From positions 2,276,001 through 2,340,000 of the forward strand of contig NZ_CP034328.1 in NCBI RefSeq assembly GCF_003940805.1: a stretch of 64,000 nt of DNA, in the 5' to 3' direction. The notes under the pieces were generated by a model, which was given only the letters and a program-made list of their open reading frames with translations, did not search any database and was not told the DNA's origin. The position numbers and the translations under genes are program-made. This DNA comes from Tabrizicola piscis. Lineage in GTDB: Bacteria; Pseudomonadota; Alphaproteobacteria; Rhodobacterales; Rhodobacteraceae. Shown in pieces: positions 8,883-16,506 of the stretch (its first letter is position 1; each line of letters begins with the position of its first letter).

Positions 8883-10973
8883 ATGCCGCGTGATCCTCGC
8901 TATGACATCCTGTTCGAACCGGTGAAACTTGGGCCGGTGACGACAAAGAACCGCTTCTATCAGGTGCCGCATTGCACAGGCATGGGCTGGGTGCGTCCGC
9001 GCACATTGGCCGAAATGCGGGGTGTCAAGGCCGAGGGTGGCTGGGGTGTGGTCAACACCGAATACTGCTCCATCCACCCGGCGTCTGATGACCAGCTCCA
9101 CATCTCGGCAACGATCTGGGATGACAGCGATGTCCGTGCGCACCGGCTGATGACGGACAAGGTCCACGCGCATGGCGCGCTGGCCGGGTGCGAGCTGTGG
9201 TTTGGTGGCGCGCGTTCGGCCAATCTTGCCACGCGGCTAGTGCCCTTTGACGTGGCTGAAATGCCGAATTCTGTCGGGCATCCGTTCCAGACCCGGGCGA
9301 TGGACAAGCAGGACATCCGCGACTTTCGCCGCTGGCACCGCAACGCGGCCCTTCGGGCGAAGGCGGCCGAGTTCGACATCGTGTACGTCTATGCCACGCA
9401 CGGTTACCTTCTGGCGCATTTCCTTGATCCAGAAACGAACACGCGTTCTGACGAATATGGCGGCAGCCTGTTCAACCGGACCCGTCTGGTGCGCGAACTG
9501 ATCGAGGAAACGAAGGAGGCGGTGGGCGACCGCTGCGCCGTCGCCGTGCGCTTTGCTGCCGACGAGCGGGCCGAGGAGGACGGTCAACCCGTCACCGGCG
9601 AACGGCGCGAGATGCTGACCTTGATGGCGGAAATGCCCGATCTTTGGGATATCAACATTGCCGACTATTCGCTGGAAATGGGTCCGTCGCGCTTTGCCAA
9701 GGAAGGTGCACTTGAACCTTACATGTCCTTTGTCCGGTCCGTAACGACAAAGCCGGTAGTCACGGTTGGCCGCTTCACCTCACCCGACACGATGGTGCGG
9801 ATGGTCCGGTCCGGCATCACCGACCTGATCGGCGCGGCCCGCCCGTCGATTGCCGATCCCTTCCTGCCACGGAAGATCGAAGAGGGCCGGGTTGAGGATA
9901 TTCGCGAATGCATCGGCTGCAATGTCTGCTACTCGGGCGACAGTCTGGCTTTGCCGATCCGCTGCACGCAGAACCCCACGATGGGCGAAGAATGGCGGCA
10001 GGGCTGGCACCCCGAGACGATCCGCACCAAGGGGTCGGACGGGCAGGTGCTGATCGTGGGGGCCGGGCCTGCCGGGCTTGAGGCGGCGCGCGCGCTTGGG
10101 CTGCGCGGCTACCGGGTGACGCTGGCAGAGGCCGGCCGCGTGCTGGGGGGCCGTGTGCTGCGTGAGTCCGAACTGCCGGGGATGCGGGAATACATCCGGG
10201 TACGCGACTACCGCGAAGGGCAGATCGCCAGGATGCCCAATGTCGAGGTGTTTCGCGAAAGCCGACTGACCGCCGAGGATGTGCTTGCTTTCGGGGCGGA
10301 TCACGTCTGCCTTGCCACGGGCGCGCGCTGGCGGCGCGACCTGTTCTCGGGCAAGCGGTTCACGGCGATTGCGGAAGACAGCACCACGGTGTTGACTCCG
10401 GATGACATCATGGAAGGGCGCCTGCCTTTGGGCCCCACGGTCGTTTTCGATGCCGATGGGTACTACATGGGCGGCGTCATTGCGGAACGATTGCAGGCAG
10501 CCGGGATCGACGTGACATTGGTCACCCCGTCAGATCGCGTGTCGCCATGGGCGCAGAACACCGGCGAGGGGTGGCGGGTTCCGGCGCATCTGATGGCGAA
10601 AGGCATCCGGTTGGTCACGTCGCAGGGTCTGTCATGGTTTGATGGCCGGGACGTAACCCTTGCCTGCGAGTATTCAGGCCGCGAAACCGTTCTGTCCGCC
10701 GTCAGTCTTGTGCTTGTTGGTCAGCGCGCGCCGGTCGACGATCTTTACACGTCCCTGCGCTATGCCCCCGATGGCAGCCATGCCACGCTGCCCTTCACTC
10801 TGACACGGATCGGCGACTGCGAAGCGCCTGCGATCATCGCAGCGGCTACATATGCCGGGCATCGCTATGCGCAGAACCTGGACCGCAGCGTGGATGTCGA
10901 CCTTCCCCTGCGGCACGACAAGATCGACGTCGGGCATATCCCGCCGCCGCATTGGGCGCGGGCCGCGGAATGA
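8883..10973 (+). CDS. Trimethylamine dehydrogenase-like FMN/Fe-S flavoprotein (NADH:flavin oxidoreductase family)
   Basis: 696 residues, colinear with trimethylamine/dimethylamine dehydrogenase and dimethylglycine demethylase subunit DgcA. An Old-Yellow-Enzyme TIM barrel (about 1-340) carries RFYQVPHC, whose Cys31 matches the cysteine that links FMN covalently in TMADH, plus the equivalent of Tyr60 (NTEYC, Tyr61). A 4Fe-4S site follows (Cys343, 346, 349, 361), then an ADP/FAD-type domain starting with VLIVGAGPAGLEAAR. The loop holding TMADH Trp264/Asp267 is shortened (DYSLEMGPSRF), and Trp355 is absent (CYSGDSLALPI), so trimethylamine is an unlikely substrate. Context suggests oxidative N-demethylation or C-N cleavage of another imported amine. 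It is coupled to the next small gene by ATGA. Confidence 0.9.
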   Translation: MPRDPRYDILFEPVKLGPVTTKNRFYQVPHCTGMGWVRPRTLAEMRGVKAEGGWGVVNTEYCSIHPASDDQLHISATIWDDSDVRAHRLMTDKVHAHGALAGCELWFGGARSANLATRLVPFDVAEMPNSVGHPFQTRAMDKQDIRDFRRWHRNAALRAKAAEFDIVYVYATHGYLLAHFLDPETNTRSDEYGGSLFNRTRLVRELIEETKEAVGDRCAVAVRFAADERAEEDGQPVTGERREMLTLMAEMPDLWDINIADYSLEMGPSRFAKEGALEPYMSFVRSVTTKPVVTVGRFTSPDTMVRMVRSGITDLIGAARPSIADPFLPRKIEEGRVEDIRECIGCNVCYSGDSLALPIRCTQNPTMGEEWRQGWHPETIRTKGSDGQVLIVGAGPAGLEAARALGLRGYRVTLAEAGRVLGGRVLRESELPGMREYIRVRDYREGQIARMPNVEVFRESRLTAEDVLAFGADHVCLATGARWRRDLFSGKRFTAIAEDSTTVLTPDDIMEGRLPLGPTVVFDADGYYMGGVIAERLQAAGIDVTLVTPSDRVSPWAQNTGEGWRVPAHLMAKGIRLVTSQGLSWFDGRDVTLACEYSGRETVLSAVSLVLVGQRAPVDDLYTSLRYAPDGSHATLPFTLTRIGDCEAPAIIAAATYAGHRYAQNLDRSVDVDLPLRHDKIDVGHIPPPHWARAAE

Positions 10974-11152
10974 CCTTGCCCCAACGCAGTGCAGCCCTTG
11001 TCGCGATGGGTGGCCTTTTCCTTCTGGCGGGGATAGTCCTGTCGGAACGGTGGCCGGGGCCGCGTTCCGCAGCGGCCTCTGGCACCGAAGCCGCGACCTG
11101 TGCCAGTTGCACTGCGCGCCACCAGCGCCTGCTTCAAGGGGATCAGCCATGA
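10970..11152 (+). CDS. 60-residue membrane-anchored microprotein with CxxC
   Basis: Starts within the flavoprotein stop (ATGA, 10970-10973), and its own stop overlaps the MOSC gene start (ATGA, 11149-11152), so both ends are translationally coupled. The product has one hydrophobic helix (about residues 7-24, AALVAMGGLFLLAGIVL) and a short C-terminal tail containing ATCASCTARHQ. The CxxC is followed by Thr, not His, so it is not a c-type haem site; it could bind metal or cycle as a thiol pair. I do not recognise a family. The coupling makes chance very unlikely. Confidence 0.65.
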   Translation: MTLPQRSAALVAMGGLFLLAGIVLSERWPGPRSAAASGTEAATCASCTARHQRLLQGDQP

Positions 11153-11712
11153 GCAAGACCCCGGTGAACCCGGTCACCGCGGAGGAGTTGGCGGCCGCCC
11201 TTCCAGATGTGCTATCGGCACCGCGCGATGCCGGACCCGTGCGACTTCTGTGTGCAAGGCCGAAGCCCAATGCGCGCACCTTCCCCGAAAGCCTTGCCCT
11301 GACGCGGGCCGCTGGCGTCGTGGGTGACTTTGAAATGGCGCGTCCGTGGCTGGAACTGGCCGACGGCAGCCCCGACCCCCGCATTCAGGTGTCGATCCTG
11401 CCCTGGCGTGTGCTGGAACTTGTCTGGCGCGAGCGGGACCAGATCGCCCACCCCGGTGACAATATCGTGGTCGACATGACCCTGACCGAAGAGAACCTGC
11501 CGGAGGGCACTCTCTTGTCCGTCGGCACCGCGATCCTGCGGATCAGCGACGTTCCGAACGATGGCTGCGTGAAATGGAAGGTCCGCCACGGCCGGGCCGC
11601 ATATAACTGGATCACCGCCCCCGCAGCCGCACCGTTGCGGTTGCGCGGGCTGTTCTGCTCGGTCGAACAGGACGGCGTTGTGCGCCTTGGCGACCGCGTC
11701 AGGCGCCTTTGA
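11149..11712 (+). CDS. MOSC domain-containing protein
   Basis: 187 residues from the ATG that overlaps the microprotein stop. The C-terminal half matches a MOSC domain: a conserved cysteine in NDGCVKWKVRHG (around residue 144) and the closing signature RGLFCSVEQDGVVRLGDRV. MOSC domains occur in molybdenum-cofactor sulfurases and in YiiM/mARC enzymes that handle sulfur or reduce N-hydroxylated compounds. No cofactor-biosynthesis gene is nearby, so a role in the amine pathway is inferred from the operon. Start and stop coupling tie it to the flavoprotein. Confidence 0.82.
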   Translation: MSKTPVNPVTAEELAAALPDVLSAPRDAGPVRLLCARPKPNARTFPESLALTRAAGVVGDFEMARPWLELADGSPDPRIQVSILPWRVLELVWRERDQIAHPGDNIVVDMTLTEENLPEGTLLSVGTAILRISDVPNDGCVKWKVRHGRAAYNWITAPAAAPLRLRGLFCSVEQDGVVRLGDRVRRL

Positions 11713-11733
11713 TGCTGAAAAGGGACCTTGCCC

Positions 11734-13038
11734 ATGGCTAAGACACAGGGCCATCCGGGGAAGGTTCTGGTTCTTGGTGCCGGGATCGCAGGCCTTGGCG
11801 CGGCCCGGGCCCTGCGTGCAGCGGGCGTTGATGTGGCCGTCATCGAAGCCCGGGATCGCATCGGCGGGCGCACCTACACCAGTTCGCTGTGGAGCGATTT
11901 GCCGGCCGACATGGGTGCCGCCTGGGTGCATGGCACCAAAGGAAATCCGCTGACAGTTTTGGCTGACAAGACGGGCGTTGCGCTGACAAAGACCAGCTAC
12001 AAGCGGTCCATGGCGATTGATCAGGCAGGCCAGCGGGTCGATCTCTTGCCAATGGTCAAGCAGGCGCAATCCATCGTGCAGGCGGCGCGCGCGGGAGTCG
12101 AGGATCTGGAGAATGATGTCTCGCTTCGCCAGGCGGTCGAGTCACACCCACACTGGCAGGCGTTGTCCTCAGATGCGCGGCATGGCCTACGGCTGGCGAT
12201 CAACTCGCGGATCGAACACGAATATTCTGGCGACTGGGATCGGCTGTCAGCGTGGCACTACGATGACGGCAAGGATTTCCCCGGGCCGGAGGCAATTCTG
12301 ACCCCCGGATACGGCCCGATCGTGGGGCATCTGGCGCGGGGGCTTGATCTGCGGCTGTCCGAACCTGTCACGGACATCGCGCCGAAGGGCGCTGGGGTAC
12401 AGATCACGACCACTCGTGGCACCCATCGCGCGGATCGTGCTGTTGTCACGGTGCCGCTTGGCGTGTTGCAGTCCGGCAGTATTCGCTTTGCCGAACCCCT
12501 GAAGCGAAAGCGCCAGCGTGCCATCGACAGCCTTGGAATGGGTCTGTTGAACAAATGTGTGCTGCGATTTGACCGGGCCTTCTGGCCAAATGGCACAGAC
12601 TGGATTCACTTCCTCGGCAGCGTCCAAACCCTTTGGGCCGACTGGACAAGCTATCTGACAGCGACCGGCCAGCCACTTCTGGTCGGCTTCAACGCCGCAG
12701 CCATGGCGGAAGAGATCGAACTTCTGGACGACCGCGCCACCACCGCCTCGGCGATGGAGGCACTTCGGGCGATGTTCGGCACGTCCATCCCGGCACCGCT
12801 GGGCAGCCAGATCAGTCGCTGGCGACAAGATCCTTATGCCCAAGGGTCCTATTCCTTCCAGTCGGTTGGCACCAGTTGGCGTGACAGGAAGGCCCTGTTC
12901 GGCACCGACTGGGGCGGGCGACTGATTTTCGCCGGGGAGGCCACCTCGCAGGATCATGCAGCCACTGTGCATGGCGCGCTGATGACAGGCCGCCGCGCCG
13001 CCAAGCTGATTCTGCACGGCAGCTCGTCGGTGGCGTGA
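11734..13038 (+). CDS. FAD-dependent amine oxidase (polyamine/monoamine oxidase family)
   Basis: 434 residues from the ATG that follows AGGGA by about nine bases; a TTG two codons earlier is a weaker alternative. It has the dinucleotide loop VLVLGAGIAGLGAARAL near residue 10, the DRIGGRTYT motif, and the C-terminal FAD-contact segment FAGEATSQDHAATVHGA. The AAWVHG segment near residue 66 resembles eukaryotic and bacterial polyamine oxidases. It should oxidise an amine to an imine or aldehyde with peroxide release, fitting the polyamine-type transporter at the head of the cluster. No signal peptide is seen, so it acts in the cytoplasm. Confidence 0.88.
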   Translation: MAKTQGHPGKVLVLGAGIAGLGAARALRAAGVDVAVIEARDRIGGRTYTSSLWSDLPADMGAAWVHGTKGNPLTVLADKTGVALTKTSYKRSMAIDQAGQRVDLLPMVKQAQSIVQAARAGVEDLENDVSLRQAVESHPHWQALSSDARHGLRLAINSRIEHEYSGDWDRLSAWHYDDGKDFPGPEAILTPGYGPIVGHLARGLDLRLSEPVTDIAPKGAGVQITTTRGTHRADRAVVTVPLGVLQSGSIRFAEPLKRKRQRAIDSLGMGLLNKCVLRFDRAFWPNGTDWIHFLGSVQTLWADWTSYLTATGQPLLVGFNAAAMAEEIELLDDRATTASAMEALRAMFGTSIPAPLGSQISRWRQDPYAQGSYSFQSVGTSWRDRKALFGTDWGGRLIFAGEATSQDHAATVHGALMTGRRAAKLILHGSSSVA

Positions 13039-13137
13039 TGCGACCCACCAGATCCGCCTGCAGACAGGTCCCGCAGCATCACACCCCGGTGCAGATTGCC
13101 GGTATCGCTGCGGCCCGGCCTCTACCGCTCGTGTAGC

Positions 13138-13923
13138 TCAGGGCGCGCTGATCAGGATCTCCCTTGGGAACCAGGCTCGCCCCTCGACCCCGTCTTCGAG
13201 GGCCGCCCTGTCAATCACTGAACCGTCTCGCGCTGTGATGCTGCGCGTCCAAGGCAGGCTTTCGATGGCTGCCATATGCTGATCGACGAAAATTTCCTGC
13301 GCATGCCCGGCTTCATTCCGCAGGGTCGCGGACTCGGAAAGAATGGAGGGGTGGAACGAGATGTAGGCCGTCACAAGTGGATCTGCAAACACGTCTCGGA
13401 TTGTTGGCAACAGGTCATACTCACCGCCTTCGATATCAATCTTGATGAAGACTGGCTGGCCCGGCTTTCGATGGAGTGCCAACACGTCCTGAAGCCGCGT
13501 CGCGCGCACGGTCCACTGGCTTTCACGATCCGGAAGCAGCGCGCTGGACGTCGAATCTGCGCCCTCAGCACTCCCCCCCAAGGTGAAGGATGCGCCATCC
13601 TTGTTGATGGCACATTCATGAATCTCCAACCGATGCGCCCATTCCTGATCCGCATTGGCTGCGACGTTTGCACGGAGTTCGGCGAACGCTACAGGGTCCG
13701 GTTCGAAGGCGATGCAGCGGTCTGCAAGTTGGGCCCCATAAAGCGCTGTGGGGCCGATCCATGCTCCGACATCCAAAAACAGACTTCGGCTCCCAATGTG
13801 CTTGTCGAAAATCGCAAAGGTTTCAGGTTCCCAGTCACTGCGAAGCATGCGTTCCCAAAAGCGCCTGTGCGCACCAATTTCGACAAGATAGGTAATGTTC
13901 CCAACCGTAATGGTTCTGGGCAA
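13138..13923 (-). CDS. FkbM family methyltransferase
   Basis: 261 residues. The SAM-binding region reads FLDVGAWIGPTALYGA (about 49-64) with the acidic CIAFEPDP motif next, and the FkbM hallmark FIKIDIEGGEYDLL near residue 159. Such enzymes methylate sugars, lipids or secondary metabolites; the substrate cannot be predicted. It is convergent with the amine oxidase, from which about 100 featureless bases separate it, and has no obvious operon partner. Confidence 0.88.
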   Translation of the reverse strand: MPRTITVGNITYLVEIGAHRRFWERMLRSDWEPETFAIFDKHIGSRSLFLDVGAWIGPTALYGAQLADRCIAFEPDPVAFAELRANVAANADQEWAHRLEIHECAINKDGASFTLGGSAEGADSTSSALLPDRESQWTVRATRLQDVLALHRKPGQPVFIKIDIEGGEYDLLPTIRDVFADPLVTAYISFHPSILSESATLRNEAGHAQEIFVDQHMAAIESLPWTRSITARDGSVIDRAALEDGVEGRAWFPREILISAP

Positions 13924-14099
13924 GCCGCTGGCTCCCCTGTCAGAAGGACTTCACCAGACTATCGGCCAGCAAGCGCCCTGATAGCAAGGTCCCCAAATTT
14001 GACCCCCTATCCGTCCGGGGCGTGTCGGCTTGCGCTGGTCGCCCTTGCGATGCGGGACCCCGGTCAGTGCCACGCTGTGGGAGAGGCTGACACCAAAGC

Positions 14100-14135
14100 A
14101 AAAACCCCGCAACCATTGCTGGTTGCGGGGTTTTT
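14100..14135 (-). terminator. Rho-independent terminator after tRNA-Leu (symmetrical)
   Basis: A perfect 10-bp stem (CCCCGCAACC/GGTTGCGGGG, 14105-14130) with a 6-base loop is flanked by five A and five T, so it has a T-run on either strand. It begins 10 bases beyond the 3' end of the minus-strand tRNA and most likely ends that transcript. Confidence 0.9.
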
Positions 14136-14145
14136 CTGGTAGTTA

Positions 14146-14230
14146 TGGTGCCCAGAAGAGGACTCGAACCTCCACGCCTTGCAGCGCTGGTACCTGAAAC
14201 CAGTGCGTCTACCAATTCCGCCATCTGGGC
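14146..14230 (-). tRNA. tRNA-Leu (anticodon CAG)
   Basis: The complement folds as an 85-nt class II tRNA with encoded CCA (complement of TGG, 14146-14148). The acceptor stem is GCCCAGA/TCTGGGC, the anticodon arm is CTGGT-TTCAGGT-ACCAG giving anticodon CAG, a variable arm follows, and the T arm contains GGTTCGAGTCC. CAG reads CUG, the dominant leucine codon in a genome of this composition. Confidence 0.96.
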
Positions 14231-14375
14231 ACTGATGGGCGATGTAACGACCCCGTCTGGCGAAGTCAACGGCCCGCGCTGCAAAATTCGCCGCTCCGGT
14301 TTTGCCTTGCCGGGCCAAGGCGTGGGGGGTATTCATCCGCGCAGTTTCCGGCGCCTGCGGGCAGGGGTTTTTGCG

Positions 14376-15362
14376 ATGAGCAAGCTTGTCACCATCTTCG
14401 GCGGTTCGGGTTTTGTCGGCCGCTACATCGCCCGCCGCATGGCGAAAGAGGGGTGGCGCGTCCGCGTGGCCGTCCGTCGCCCGAATGAGGCGTTGTTCGT
14501 CAAGCCCTATGGCACACCCGGTCAAGTGGAACCGCTGGTCTGCAACATCCGCGACGACGCCAGCGTTCGTGCCATGATCCACGGGGCGGATGCAGTGGTG
14601 AACTGTGTCGGGATTCTGAACCGGTCCGGCAAGAACACGTTTGACGCCGTGCAAACCGAAGGCCCGGGGCGCATTGCCCGCATGGCTGCAGCCGAAGGTG
14701 TGGGGCAGCTGGTCCAGATCTCGGCCATCGGGGCGGATGCCGCGTCCGACAGCGACTACGCCCGCACCAAGGCCGAGGGAGAGGCCGCCGTTCTGGCTGC
14801 CTTCCCCTCTGCGGTGATCCTGCGCCCGTCGATCATCTTTGGCACCGAGGATGGCTTCTTCAACCGCTTTGCCGCAATGACGCGCATGGGTCCGGTTCTG
14901 CCCGTGGTAGGGGCGGAGTCCCGGTTTCAGCCCGTCTACGTCGATGACGTGGCGCAGGCCGCCGTCAAGGCTGTGCTTGGTCAGGCCGCGCCGGGCATAT
15001 ACGAACTCGGCGGGCCCGAGGTCGATACGTTCCGTGGGCTGATGGAGCGGATGCTGAGGGTGATCCAACGCCGCCGCGCCATCGTGAATGTGCCGTTCTT
15101 CGTGGCGCGGATCATGGGCTCTGGCTTTGACATGCTGCAGGCGGTGACGCTGGGGCTGATCGAAAACAAGATGATTACCCGTGACCAGGTCAAGAACCTT
15201 GCGCGCGACAATGTGGTGTCGCCGGGTGCGAAGGGATTTGCCGACCTGGGCATCAGCCCCACCGCAATGGAGGCGGTTTTGCCGGAATATCTCTGGCGTT
15301 ATCGCCCGTCGGGCCAGTATGCCGCGATCAAGGATTCGGCGAAGAACCTGAAGAAGACGTGA
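14376..15362 (+). CDS. NAD-dependent epimerase/dehydratase-like protein, complex I NDUFA9 family
   Basis: 328 residues from the ATG at 14376; the open frame extends upstream across the tRNA and is not coding there. It has an atypical short-chain-dehydrogenase Rossmann loop ([14 protein letters not shown], residues 6-19), a [10 protein letters not shown] segment in the position of YxxxK, and a C-terminal domain like NDUFA9. In alphaproteobacteria such homologues accompany respiratory complex I or act as NADPH-binding accessory proteins. The stop overlaps the start of the frameshifted small gene (TGATG). Confidence 0.88.
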   Translation: MSKLVTIFGGSGFVGRYIARRMAKEGWRVRVAVRRPNEALFVKPYGTPGQVEPLVCNIRDDASVRAMIHGADAVVNCVGILNRSGKNTFDAVQTEGPGRIARMAAAEGVGQLVQISAIGADAASDSDYARTKAEGEAAVLAAFPSAVILRPSIIFGTEDGFFNRFAAMTRMGPVLPVVGAESRFQPVYVDDVAQAAVKAVLGQAAPGIYELGGPEVDTFRGLMERMLRVIQRRRAIVNVPFFVARIMGSGFDMLQAVTLGLIENKMITRDQVKNLARDNVVSPGAKGFADLGISPTAMEAVLPEYLWRYRPSGQYAAIKDSAKNLKKT

Positions 15363-15539
15363 TGCTCCGCGCCGTCCTTGCGCTGGGACTGCTGGCCGGG
15401 CCGGCGATGGTCGGCATATCTTTCATTCACTGCAGATGCCAAAATCTACGGCGCCACGTTAATCGTCGATCAGGCCGAGATGCGGGGCGTGGTGCTACCC
15501 GATGGCAAGCTGCATGCCGAACGGCTGCGTGACAGGTAG
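15362..15539 (+). pseudogene. Frameshifted small exported-protein gene
   Basis: An ATG overlapping the previous stop opens a signal-peptide-like frame ([18 protein letters not shown], 15362-15415). This frame then becomes arginine-rich and unnatural, whereas the frame shifted by one base reads plausibly as YLSFTADAKIYGATLIVD and on through a stop at 15537-15539 (ending ERLRDR). The two halves look like one small secreted protein of about 58 residues broken near 15410-15420 by a single-base indel. It lies between the NDUFA9-like gene and uppP. A sequencing error is the main alternative. I do not know the family. Confidence 0.5.
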
Positions 15540-15542
15540 AAC

Positions 15543-16346
15543 ATGGAAAACACCACCCTCATCGCTGCGTTTCTTGGCCTTCTCGAAGGTCTGACGGAAT
15601 TCCTTCCTGTCTCCTCGACCGGGCACTTGCTGCTGGCGGGGCATTTCCTTGGGTTTGACTCCAAGGGCAATACATTTGAGGTGGTGATCCAGCTTGGCGC
15701 GATCCTGGCGCTTACCTCGGTTTATGCGGCACTGGTGATGCGGTTGCTTCTGCGCGCGCTCCATGATGCGGCGGCACGGCGGTCCATCCTGTCGGTGATC
15801 CTTGCGTTTCTGCCCGCAGTGGTGGTGGGCCTTCTTGCGCATGATTTCATCAAGACCGTGCTTTTCGAAACGCCGAAGCTGATAGCCGTCATGCTGATCC
15901 TTGGGGGGGTCGTCCTGCTTGTCATCGACCGGATTGCCCCCGCACCGGTCCACCACGATGCGCTTGCCTTGCCGCTTGGCAAGTCGCTGGCCATTGGCGT
16001 TTGCCAATGCCTTGCGATGGTCCCCGGGGTCTCGCGATCTGGCGCAACCATTGTCGGGGCCTTGCTGATGGGCGTCGAAAAGCGCGCGGCGGCCGAGTTT
16101 TCGTTTCTGCTGTCCTTGCCCACCATGGGGGCGGCGGTCGCCTACGATCTGTACAAGTCCCGTGACCTGCTGGACTTCGGCGCGATCTGGGAAATCGCCG
16201 TCGGCTTCGCCGTGGCCTTCGTGACAGCGCTTCTCGTGGTGCGTTGGGTGCTAAGCTACATCAGCCGCAACGGTTATTCCCTGTTCGGTTGGTGGCGAAT
16301 CATCGTGGGAACAGCCGCCCTCGTGGCGCTTTCCTTTGGGTTCTGA
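15543..16346 (+). CDS. uppP: Undecaprenyl-diphosphate phosphatase
   Basis: 267 residues, integral membrane. It carries both UppP signatures: the glutamate-rich [17 protein letters not shown] (about 15-31) and the [10 protein letters not shown] loop (around 161-170), followed by several helices. It recycles the undecaprenyl carrier for peptidoglycan synthesis by dephosphorylating C55-PP, and overexpression confers bacitracin resistance in known cases. The start is three bases after the frameshifted small gene, whose final codons include the AGG ribosome site. Confidence 0.96.
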   Translation: MENTTLIAAFLGLLEGLTEFLPVSSTGHLLLAGHFLGFDSKGNTFEVVIQLGAILALTSVYAALVMRLLLRALHDAAARRSILSVILAFLPAVVVGLLAHDFIKTVLFETPKLIAVMLILGGVVLLVIDRIAPAPVHHDALALPLGKSLAIGVCQCLAMVPGVSRSGATIVGALLMGVEKRAAAEFSFLLSLPTMGAAVAYDLYKSRDLLDFGAIWEIAVGFAVAFVTALLVVRWVLSYISRNGYSLFGWWRIIVGTAALVALSFGF

Positions 16347-16500
16347 TGAAGTCTGGAACCAATGCTGACCTATTGTGGCTCAGAAATGTCAGCTTTCCTG
16401 TCATACTCAGTAAAAAACCTACAATTAGGTCAACTGTACTGACTTTTATTGTTTTCTGAAGGGCTGTAGGAAGGCGCTCCCGATAGTCCGCTTGGGAGGC
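16347..16500 (+). promoter_or_regulatory. AT-rich promoter region of the glutamate synthase operon
   Basis: This 154-base gap is markedly richer in A and T than its surroundings, especially 16400-16460 (for example AAAAAACCTACAATTAGG and TTTTATTGTTTTCTGAA). It precedes gltD and has no coding potential. I see no confident -35/-10 pair. The GGGAGG at 16494-16499 is the ribosome site for the GTG start of gltD. Confidence 0.5.
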
Positions 16501-16506
16501 GCAGCC

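Noticed and set aside
10970..11152. CASCT in the microprotein as a c-type haem site
   Set aside because: The haem motif is CxxCH; here Thr follows the second cysteine and the next His is three residues later.
14100..14135. Symmetrical hairpin as a repeat or attachment site beside the tRNA
   Set aside because: It has terminator geometry with A and T runs, no second copy was seen, and no integrase gene is nearby.
14064..15068. 334-codon minus-strand frame over the tRNA and the NDUFA9-like gene
   Set aside because: It runs through the tRNA and opposite a convincing gene, so it cannot be a real protein-coding gene.
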